From: Tetracentron sinense
Lineage: Eukaryota > Streptophyta > Magnoliopsida > Trochodendrales > Trochodendraceae
Direction: 5' to 3'
Length of the DNA stretch: 64,000 nucleotides
NCBI GenBank assembly: GCA_015143295.1
Contig: CM026571.1
Location: 7,025,501-7,089,500, forward strand
Positions 23,117-34,800 of the stretch are shown here, piece after piece. A program made the translations under genes and the position numbers. Below the pieces are notes generated by a model, which saw nothing but the letters and a program-made list of their open reading frames with translations, did not search any database and was not told where the DNA came from. The number at the start of each line of letters is the position of its first letter. Within the stretch, counting starts at the first letter, position 1.

Positions 23117-23825
23117 AGAGTTCTGACTTCCTTCAAATTCTGGTCATTAAAGGATTTGAAACCATCTGACAGTTACTGCTCATGGCATTAGAATATCTCC
23201 AAATAACTCAAATGGTGGAGAAGGATTCTCCTAAATCCTTCAGCACAAGTGTGTGGATTTACATGATTGATTTCGATCTTTTTCCTTTATGGATTGTTCA
23301 GATGTGGATATGCTTATGGTAATTGTCAGGTCGCACTCTTGCTCTGATGGTTTTAGTTGATTTTTTTTTGTTTTATGTTAATTTCAAGTCTTGATAGATC
23401 AGATCAACTGTTATTTGAGTATTCTTTATTTTTTGCTTTCAAATTTTTTTTTTGCCCTTTTCTTGTGTGGTTTAGCTGTTTATATCATTTGTCTATTTTC
23501 TGTGTTGACATGCAATTCCTTTTGCTATTTTATGTGTTAGAGAATTGAAAATTGTGGATGTAGTATTTACTGATTAGGTTCGGTTTTGTCAGAAGTTGAT
23601 GCCTCTAAAGGTTTTGGTTATAATATTCACACCTCACTGGAAATTTCATTGATTTATTATTGCAAACAACATCTTTTGAAGTATTTTTTTATCAATTATA
23701 TTTTAGTATTTTCCATTGGTGTTTTAAGTGTTTTGGTTTCTAATGTTCATTATTGTCCACATGCCAGACTAAAGCAGTGATTTCACTGTTCTCTGTTACT
23801 AATGAATAAAGACACTTATTCAGTG

Positions 23826-25961
23826 TCCTAGTTGCAAACGACACTATCCTATTTGTGGACGATACTATCCTATTTTGTGAATTCTTTTGTAGGAAATTGG
23901 ATCTTGTCAGATGCCTTTTTCGATGTTTTGAGGCGGTATGGGGATGAGAATAAATTTTGGCAAGAGTGTCATGTTCGGACTCGGTGAGGCCCCAAACCTG
24001 GGTGAGTTGGCAGATTGTCTAGGTTTTAGGATGGGTCATTTTCCATCATTGTATATAGGGCTACCTTTGGGTGCTCCGTTTAAAACTAATCTTCTGGAAC
24101 CCGGTCATTGACAAATCTTTCAAGTGACTACAAGGTTGGAAATCTTTTTTCCTATCCCTGGGGGGGATGGGAGCTCACGCTTATTAAAAACACCATTTGG
24201 AGTCTCCTGCCATACTTCCTATCCTTGTTCAAGATTGATGAATATGTTGCATCTGCTTTTGAAAGAATCCAAAGAGAATTCTCATGGAATGAGAAGGTAG
24301 CGACGACCGAAGAGGAAGTATCATTTGGTGGACTGGAAGACTATCTTGCAGTCCAAGAGTTGTGGTGGCCTCAATATTCATCTTCTTACAAAGGTGAATA
24401 AGGCCCTTTTGGGAAAATGGCTTTGGCATTTTGGCGAATAGGAGGGAAGCCTGTGGAGAGTGGTGATAGTGGCTAGGCATGAGGAGGGTAATAGGTGGTT
24501 CCCTAAGCAGGGGTGTAGTCCTATGGGAGTGGGGGGTGTGGAAGGCCGTGATGCAAGGTTGGGTTGAGTTTGCCAACCGAACTCAACTCAAGGTGGGCAA
24601 TGGGGAGCATATTAGTTTTTGGAAGGATTATTGGAGTAGTCCTGCACCCTTTAGTCAGGATTATAGCAGCTTCTTCTCCTAGCATCAAATAAGGAGGCTT
24701 TGGTAGCCGAATATTTAGAATGGAGGGAGGGGGTTTTGATGTGGACCCCAAGATTGAGGCGCAACCTCTTAGATTGGGAGGTTCAGGATTTGTTCCGTTT
24801 ACTCTCCCAACTTCAACAGGTCTCCCCTAACCCTCTCATCAGGGATAGTTGGGTTGGTCCCTGGACAAAAAACGGGCGGTTCTTAGTGAAATCATTTTTG
24901 CAAGCTTTGCATACTGGGCCTAGTATACCCTTTGAGGACTCATCTTCGATTGTCCCCAGGATCCAGTCCCTACTTCATGTGCTAGTTTATGCTTAGTACT
25001 CGGTTGGGGGAGATGGTGTAGATCCTTAAGGGAATCTCTTTGCTTTGTAGTTTTATTTTCGTTAAGCTTTTGTTTACTTTTCTGCATTCTCTTGGTTTAC
25101 CGTTGGTGAACCTGGAGATGCTTCTTGTTATCATGGTTGTTAAATCCTTACGATTTGCGATTCAAATCCTACGATTCGATTTGAATCCCAAGCAAAACGA
25201 TTCAAATTGGTGCTGAAAATCTTAATTGGGTAAATCCCATTTGATTTACGATTCAAGTTACGATTTGCGATTCAAATCGTACGATTCATGAGATTCAAAC
25301 GATTCGAACACAAAACCCCTTTTACGGACCAATACTTACAAAAAATATTTTTTATTCATTTGATTTTTTAAAGTACTTTATGTCTTTTAAGAAGAGAAAA
25401 GAAACAGGAAATTGTTATGGACATGTCAAAGCCCCAATTTGGGTTCTCTCTATTGCTGTGAAACGGGGGGGGGGGGGGGGGGGGGAAAGAAAAAAAAAGA
25501 AAGGGGGAGGGAGAAAGGGGGGGGTGGGTTTGGAAAAAATGATAATTTTTTTTATTAGTCTTTTTAATTGTACAAGTCTTTTGATGTTTGATCTCATACG
25601 ACATGATTATATGAGTTTACTTTTCTTGATTTATCTTTAATGATATTGGAGTATTTTTTTTCATTTTATGGAGATCATTCACGTTTTTTATAGTGTATGC
25701 AATGAAATATTCATTACTTTGTTTTATCAATAGATGTAAATGAAATCTTTTGGATAATAGATTATTCTATTTTTTTTATTTATTAAGTAATTTTTTTTAT
25801 TTTTAAAAAAATGGATTGAATCTTACGATTTACGATCTGAATCCCGATTTGAATCGAATCGGTCCTAAAACGATTTTACGATTCGATTACGATTTAACAA
25901 CCTTGCTTGTTATTAGCCCCCATCTCATATATATTATATCTCTGTTTACTGATGAAAAAAG
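23826..25961 (+). mobile_element. 5'-truncated L1-type LINE, interrupted by a hAT MITE
   Basis: Begins inside the reverse transcriptase at the catalytic box (FVDDTILFCEFF, preceded by a duplicated NDTILF at 23840-23875). It continues through GGWELTLIKNTIWSLLPYFL and LFRLLSQLQQVSPNPLIRDS to a 3' tail gatgaaaaaa. The target-site duplication is gRcacttattYagtg at 23811-23825 and 25962-25976. The hAT element 25132-25905 lies inside its 3' UTR. It sits in the leader intron of the kinesin gene. Confidence 0.85.
25132..25905. mobile_element. hAT MITE (CATGGTT family) inside the LINE
   Basis: Termini CATGGTTGTTAAATC and GATTTAACAACCTTG are inverted copies at 14 of 15 positions. A perfect 8-bp duplication cttgttat lies at 25124-25131 and 25906-25913. 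The subterminal zones repeat acgattcgatt/gattcaaatc motifs. A G21 run lies at 25465-25485. Confidence 0.92.
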
Positions 25962-27273
25962 GGCACTTATTTAGTGATTTAGGTTATCACTTAGTACGAC
26001 AAGGTTCTGTTTGACATATCTGATGTTTATTTTTAATCTATTATATTCTCTTTTGAAGTTAATGAGCATTTTAGGTTGGTGTGATTTGTATTTTTGTTTC
26101 TTAATGCCTTGAAATATTGAAATGCTTTGTATATACATGTTCTGGGTTTAATGATCAAATTTATTTCCCTTTGCTTTGTTGAAAATCCTTCATTCATTTG
26201 GTTCTATATCTCCATCGTGTTGATGCCTCAATTGCCTCATGTCAGAAACAAGCTTATGGATATATAAAGCAGCAATTAAGATTATCCGGCTTGTTGGGGA
26301 ATTAACAGCCCAATTCATGATACATGGAATGCCATTAGGTTAATTCTTCTGGGGATTTTGGGTCTAAAATTTCTAGAACCTAGATGCACGAGTTGGTTAT
26401 TTTTCGTGGCATATAATACATATGTCAAGTGGAGTTTAATCTGTGTGCCTCGTGGGTATGCCTTTAAAGACGATGGACAGTTCCTATTGGTAAGTGGCTT
26501 TGGAAGGATGCACGATTAGGTAATGAACCTGTGTAGTTCTGAATTCTCAGTGAGATGCTTGATCAAGAATGGATTCTTCTAAATAGTTGCAATGAGAAGG
26601 GGGCAACAAAAGAAACAAAGATAATAGTAATAGATGCCAGGCAATGGAGAAAACTGCACTGCACAGTTGGCAACTACATTAATTAGGATGTTCTATAACT
26701 TTTTGATAATCCAAAATTATGTACAAAAGAATTCCTACAAAATAATAGAACTTTTAAAATTTGCCTCAATAGTAATTGAATTGCACAAACTTTTTCTTGT
26801 TACAACAGCCGTTATTGGGGTTATAAAAAAAATATTAGATTAAAAAATATCCTTAATAACTCTACTGTAGATGCATTATTTGAGCCCAATACAAGATATG
26901 GAACTTGTGAAGAAATTTTCAACAAGATTTATTACATGAAAGCAGCTCAACTTAGAAGTTTACTTACCTCACCGTCACTGGCATGCATTTGCTATTGTAA
27001 TTCCGATGCCATCGACCAATTGATGGTAGCTTCTCAATTCATCAATGAAGTTCGCTGTATCATTAGTATGATCCAGTGCTCCATGGCATGATCTTGACTT
27101 TTTGGTTCAGGCATGGTTTGTTCATGTTTTACTTTGTCTAATATAGGGAGATATAACACAAGCTTTGATGATCGTGTATTTTCAGGAGTTCTGCATTTTG
27201 GGGACATATCAGATTGTTGATCCTTCTGTGAGAATATCACTTGTCTCCCTTAATTGAAAGAAAACACCATGGG

Positions 27274-28810
27274 ATGTTTGCTACTAGCACCTTGTTCGTA
27301 GTGAGCTCTGAAATCAGACATCTTTCTCCAAAATCCCCTCATGAATCCCTATCAGATCACACAAATGAAATGGGAGATCCAACAGCTCAAATGAAGCTGG
27401 TTACTGAGGATGGTAAACTGATAATAAATACAGAAGGTGAGGTCGAGGTTAAGAAAGCTGCCTTTTTTTCTTTTCTCCCACTTTGCCCCTTATTCCATCC
27501 ATTAAGCTAAGGTTTTTCCACAGCTAAGCAGCGGGCAGATTTGGTGCAATGGATAAATGGTATGCTTCCTTATTTAAGTTTGCCACTGGAAGCTTCAGAA
27601 GAGGAACTGAGAGCGTGCTTGATTGATGGGACTGTTTTATGTAGCATTTTGAACAGGCTGAATCCTGGCTTTGTAGATGAGGTTGGATTCTTTTTACTTT
27701 TGTTTTCTGAAATCGTACTACAATTAAGTTGGAAATTGATTTTTGATGTTGAGATTTTCATTCCAGTGTGTGTTTTCTTCTTCAGGGAGGTAGTTCTGTT
27801 ATTTCTTTGGAGCCACATTTGGATAATGTAAAAAGGTTTCTAGCAGCTATAAATGTAATGGGGTTACCCAAGTTTGAACGTTCAGACCTGGAGCAGGTAT
27901 CCTTTGTTCTTACGAACTAGATAGTCTTCCCTGCGAAGTAACTATATGTAGATATATCATATATGTCTGATCCCTTAGCAGTTATTATGCAATATGGGAA
28001 TTTGAACGTACTCACAACTATATGTACATATGTATGCATGCAATATGTGTAGGTGCAAGCGTGTGTGTTTTCATATGCATGTGTATATATATATATGCCA
28101 CACATACACAATCATACATCTAAATATGCTCTTCTTCCAAATATGTTGATCCTTATATGGTAATGGGTTTGTGCTCCAATAAGCTTTTAACAATCTCTTG
28201 TACCTCTCCTACTCTCATACTCATTTTTAAATGATATACTGTGCAGGGATCTATGACGAAAGTTTTGGATTGCCTTTTGACCTTGAGATCGCAATTTAAT
28301 TCTAATGTTCGGGGCGATCATATTCATATTCCAACTATTGCTAACTCCGGAAACCATTCAAAGAAGAAGTGGAAACTCTCAGAAGTAGAACGTTTAGAGG
28401 GAACCAATGGCTCGCTACGGGATGTATCTTCACGCGGACATCATTCTACAGTATCTGAAGAAGAAAAGCGGAAGAGTTTGTCAGACTCGAAGTTTCAGCG
28501 TGTTCTGCGTAGTCCTGTCATGTCAGGTATGGCTATAGCCTTTTGATGGTGAAAAAAGAAGGTAAATTCATGTAAAATGAAAAAAATTGAACTTTTTCTT
28601 AAGTGGAATGGCATGGGATTATAGTAGTAGGAATATTAATGTGATGCCTATTGCTATACAATTTGCTAGCATCCCATGAATTGCAGTGACCATTTTTATC
28701 ATGCATAAAGTGAGTTTTGTAGCTAGCTACTAAAAAAAACTTCGTACTTGTCATTCATAACTATCTAGGACCAAGTATTCAACACTTGTTATACATTTTC
28801 ATAGGATTAA

Positions 28811-28860
<50 letters not shown>

Positions 28861-31800
28861 ATTATATTTTAGGATTAATGTCTCTCTGTCTTTGTCTCTC
28901 TCACTTTATATATATATAGTGTGTGTGTGTGTTTGTCATAGTCTCATATCATAATTTGGATTGATAAAAAAGAAGCCCATTATAGTATAAATATATTAAG
29001 GATATGCCGTAAGGGTTCTTTTTTTACAGATTTAGATCAATGCCATAGTACCTGGCTTATGGTGAATACGCATATGCGTATGGGAGTATTCAAATACCAC
29101 GATCGTAGAGATATAACAGAAATGGAACATAAATGTAATATATGATTTGGGCTGATTCTCTGCTGGAATTATACAGTTTGGTTCTACCTATGATGAAACA
29201 TAACTGAACCAGCTGACACAATGCGGAATTGACAGAGATTTCCTTCATTGGTCATTTCATGGCTATTAACTCGTGATAAGACATGTCATGCACCTGCTTT
29301 TTACTTTTACATGCTTACCATAATCTGAAATGCGTCAGTGTATTCTGTTCAGTTCACTGAGTTCTACATGCATTATCGTTCAAGTAGTTGATTTTCCATT
29401 TTGTTTTCTTATAGAGCCATCAGCTGCACTGATACATCATGTTGGACATAAGTTCCATGAGGTGTTTCAGCTGAAACAAGGGCGTTATGCTGATCTTCCT
29501 GCTGCTAAGATTTCAGAAATGATGAAATCAAACAGTTTAGATGCAAGTTCCTGAACTCTTTTTGTGAATGAACCTGAACATTTGGCCAAGTGTTAGTTTC
29601 TGTAAGTGACCTTTCCAGTTTGATGCTTCTCTAATGCTCTTTAGCATCTCTTATGTGCAGAATGCCCCGACTCAATCGCTTTTGAGTGTTGTGAATGGTA
29701 TTCTAGATGAAAGCATTGAAAGGAAGAATGGGGAAATACCTCATGTATGCCAGTGAGAAGACACATGAATGCTATACCAAAGCACACACGAATTGATACA
29801 TTGTTAATCGTTATATTATTCTTCTCTTGATCTTAAAGATACATTTCTTTTAGAATCACTAACGAGAGGTGCTTGCTACTTTTTGCTCAGCGTGTTGCAT
29901 GTCTATTGAGAAAAGTCGTACAAGAGATTGAGCGGCGTATTTCAACTCAAGCAGAGCACTTAAGAACCGTAATATGCTCTAGGAATTAATTTCTTCTAAA
30001 GAATCTTTTTGGTTGTTGTTTATCAATTTCTTTACTGTTGCATGCCTGCAGCAAAACAATCTTTATAAGTCCCGTGAAGAAAAGTATCAATCGAGAATCA
30101 GAGTACTTGAAACCCTTGCAACTGGGACTGGTGAAGAGACCCAGGTACTTTCAGTAATTTATAATATACATTCTGAATAGATGGGATTACAGTTATAGAT
30201 GTATTTCTGAAATTTTTTCTGGTACCAATAACGCATGCACTTAACTAATTTGTAACTGTTTGTCTTACTTGTTTCAGACTGTTATAAATCAGCTCCAGCA
30301 GATTAAGGTTCAATTCTAGACTTTGAACCCAATTTTTTGTTCATAGATAACGAAGCATGTTTCCTGATATTCTTCTTTGACTTCGTACAGATTGTTTCTG
30401 ATTCCACCCGCTTGCACTGTTTGGCTACTGCTAATTTTCTGTGCATGTCATATCTTTCATTTTTAATACTTTGAATTGGTCCATCTTGTTATTGCAAAGA
30501 ATCTCCAATAAGTTCCTGGATCCTGATACTGGACATAAATCTATAGAGCACTACAATATGCGGCAAACTTAAGAATACATTTTTTTTTTTGAAGGTATCT
30601 TAAGAATACATTATGGTTAAATTTGTTAAACAAAACATAATTACAGTAATATATATGTTGTCAAACTTGCTGTTCATGTGATACGTGATTTGTGATTTTA
30701 TATCCTTTACTGACTACACATTCTATATTGAGTATGTGTATCTATTATTCTGTTATACAAGTCTTAGTACATTCTGGAACTGGAAGAAGGCATGGTAAAT
30801 GTGTCTGGGAATGGGGTAGCAAGGTTATTCGTTCAGGAAGTTTTTTTCTTTTTGATGGCTAACTTGCAGGTTTTCTAGCTGAAGTGTCGTGAGGTACATT
30901 GTTTCATTTCAATGTGGCTCTGGTTTTCTGGCTTAAGCGTCGAGTTTCATTGTTTCCATTCAATGTATCTTTCCTTTGGATACTGTTTTGATTTAGAGTC
31001 CTCACTGCCAACCATCTTCTACATGTATGGAGATTCATCAACAATATTTCCTATCTTCGTAAGGACGGGAAGATTGTTCTTAATTTATTTATTATTTCTT
31101 GGTAAAGCCTCTTCTCTTCTTGTTTTGGCTTGGAATGGATCTTCCTCAACAAAATGATAGGACTAGTGGAGGGGATGAATAACAGCTGTGTCTGTGATGA
31201 GAGGCAAGATCATGCAGAGACCTACTCCTTTGACTTTTCGTTGGAGCATTGAGAAGTTTTGTATCTTCCAGTATGGTCAAGTGACTTGCCGAATGTCAAC
31301 AATTGTTATTCCAATTGATTTATCCACCTCGAAATTTGTGCTCAAAACCATAGTTACAAAGGTCTCTGATATTTTCAAAAAGTCCCGAGGAAGTCACCAC
31401 CTTTTTCTTTGATAACGACTTTTTTCGTTGAATGATTAATTCATGAAGTATTCATGACTTTTTGAAAAAATTGCGACATTTCAAAAATTCTTTTTTTATA
31501 AATTTATAATAGCAATAGTCCCCTCAGGGCTAGAGGGACTATTCCTCCTTGCCCTCACAAAGCCCTTTTAACTGCCCTTCAACTATGGTTAACAAGTTTA
31601 AACCCCTACCGACTTATGGTTAATTTTTTTTTTTTTAAATCTTCTAAACAACAAGGTTAGATGCTTTAATCCTAGGGGTTAGTGAATCTTAATCATCGTT
31701 AAATGGAGTTAAAAAGGGGACACGTGCCAAAAGGGACATGACGACTTTTCCCTTCCTCACCCTGAGGAGGGGATTATTTTCCAATTTATAATAAAAATCT

Positions 31801-34800
31801 TATATATTATTATCTTTTGATCGGTAAATTAGAGAATATATTAAAATAAGCAGAAATATAGTACAAACTTAGCAAGAGAGCACAAGGGATCACAAGAAAC
31901 GTGGACATAATCTTATTTATTATTTATTCATCTCTTGACTGACATTTTCCAATTTTCCTCAAAATTTGCTAATTTTTCTGAATTTTTTCCTAGCTGAATA
32001 GTTCCTGTACTTCAACTTGGTAACCATGATCAAAATTTCATAGCCATTGCAAACCTAAATCTCGATTTGATACCTGTTTTTGGTTCAGTAGAAAATTAGG
32101 AATAGTAAACTAGAGTTTGTGGAAGAGAGAAAGAGGAGAAGAGAAGGAAAGAAGGGAAATAGGGTATGGAAAAATTAAATTCTCCATCCCTTTAGTTCTT
32201 CTTTTATATTACTAACATAATGAAAGGACATAAATGCCCTTAATTACATAAAAGACAATAAACACTAAAACGTAATAAAATAACTAGATAATAAAGCTGT
32301 GATGAGCTTATTTAGATGACCCATTACGACACTCCTCAAGCGGGGCATAAATGTCCAGCATGCCAAGCTTGTCAATAAGCCCATGATGACGTGATGAAGC
32401 AACCGCCTTCGTAAGAACATTTGCTAACTGATCTTCTGGTCTTACAAAAGCAAGACTAATTTTCTTTGAAGCTATCTTCTCTCTTATGAAATGTCTGTCA
32501 ACCTCAATATATTTGGTCCTGCTATGTTGCACTAGGTTATGTGCAATGCTAATAGCAGCTGAGTGTCATCTCCGATGGGTTTGAGAAACCCAGCATCAAG
32601 ATCTTGATCCACAATAACTCACAGGCTCCATGAGCCATGACTCTCTACTCTGCTTCAACACTAGACCGTGCAACCACAGACTGCTTCTTACTTCTCAAGG
32701 TGACCAATTTTCTACCAACCATGGTACAATAGCTTGACGTAGATCGGCGATCTGTGATTGACCTAGCCCAATTAGCGTCTGTGTACGCTTCTATCTTCAA
32801 GTGCCAATTCCGTCTGAATAATAACCCTCGACTTGGTGAAGACTTTAAGTATCTCAAAATTTGTTCTGCATCCTCAAGGTGTACAGTCCTAGGACTGTGC
32901 ATGAACTAACTGATTACACTCACTGCATAAGCAATATCGGGACGAGTCAAAGATAAGTAAATCAACCTACCAACAAGTCTCTGGCACATACCAACATCTT
33001 TAAGCAACTCGCCACTCTTATAATCAAGCTTAACATTAACTTCCATAGGAGTTGTCACAGGTTTTGAGCCAAGCTTTTCAGTGTTTTCTAATAGATCAAG
33101 GATATATTTTCTCTGAGATATGAAGATGTCCTTCCTTGAGTGGGCAACTTCAATCCCAAGAAAATACCTGAGTAAACCCAAATCTCTAATCTCAAACTCT
33201 TTGGCCAGAAGATCCTTAAGATTCTTTATCTCCCCTGGGTTATCTTCAGTTACAACAATATCATTTACATATACTAGAAGTGCAGTAGTTGTGTTTCCCA
33301 AATGTTTCACAAACAATGTATGATCTGAGTGACATTGAGTATACTCAAACTTCTTCATAGCTCCACTAAACCTTTCAGACCAATCCCTAGGGGATTGTTT
33401 AAGGCCATAAATTGCCTTCTTCAGACGGAAAACTTTACTCTTCTGATTTTGAACATTATACCCAGGAGGTAAAACCATATAAACTTCTTCTTGGAGATCT
33501 CCATGAAGAAAAGTGTTCTTCACATCTAGCTGAAAGAGAGTTCATGAGTCAGGACTGATTTGCTGCTATTGAAAGAAGAATTCTGATTGTATTCCTTTTG
33601 GCTACAGGAGCAAATGTTTCCTGATAATTGATCCCATAAGTCTGTGTGAATCCCTTAGCGACCAACCTTGCTTTTGTATCTGTTAATAGTATCGTCAGCT
33701 TTGAATTTTATGGTATATACCTGCTTGCATCTAACTAGCTTCTGTCCTTAGGAGCATCAACAAGTTCTCATGTATTATTTTTTGTGAGTATCTTCATTTC
33801 CTCCCACATTGCTTCCTTCCACTTAGGGAGCTGCAATGCATCTGTGACTCTAGATGGAATAGATACTGAAGGCAAAGATGAGACAAAACCATGAATAGAT
33901 GGAGAACAACATTCATAAGAAATGAAGTTAGAGATAGGATGAGATGTACAAATGCGTTTCCCTTTGCGTAAGGCAATATGAGCAACAAGATCAGTAGTGT
34001 TGGGTAAAGATGAAGAATTCTTGGACTGAGAGCAACTGGAGAAGTAGATGGATCTGACTCCACAGAGGTATGCTGAGAGTGTTGTTCAGTTGATCGACGC
34101 TCCACCTTGAACGTCTTAAGTATGTCTTAAGCTTATTTTTCTTCTATCTAGTGTCATCAAAAGAGGACAACAACGACACTAAAGGAGTTTCTCCCAGAAT
34201 AGGAACTAGGAGGGGTATTGGAAGGGGAAGGGGTATCTCTTCACTAACACTCTCGCCCTGAAAGAGGAATCCAAAAAAAAATGTAATCGACTCAAAGAAA
34301 GAAACATCCTTAGAGATAAACCTCTTACCTGTCAGGGGATCAAACACTTTATACCCCTTATATGTAGAGGAATACCCTAAGAAGAGACATGTGGTGGACT
34401 TAGGATCCAACTTAGAACGGTTTGGACCCAGGATATGAAGAAAGCAAGTACAATCAAAGACACGAAGCGGAAGATTAAAAGGAGGATCTCAGGACGCAAT
34501 AACTGATGTGGAGACTTGAAATCCAAAACCTTGGAGGGCATCCGGTTAATCAAATACGCTGTTGTAAGCACTGCCTTAGACCAAAACTTTTTTTCAACTC
34601 ATCTATAATAACAAACTTCGAACAACCTTAAGCAAATGACGGTTCTTTCGTTCCGCAACTCCATTCTGTTGTGGCGTGTATACACAACTGTTTTGATGAA
34701 GAATTTCATGTTCAACAAAGTAAGCTCTGAGTGATCCTCAAGGTATTCGCGACCATCATCAGAGTGAAATATCTTAACATTTTTGTGAAATTGATATCAT

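Noticed and set aside
24229-24576. 115-codon minus-strand frame
   Set aside because: It is the antisense of the LINE reverse-transcriptase region, which explains the sequence on the plus strand.
25380-25640. Open frames rich in Gly/Lys or Pro/Phe
   Set aside because: Low-complexity translation of the G21 and purine tract inside a hAT MITE.
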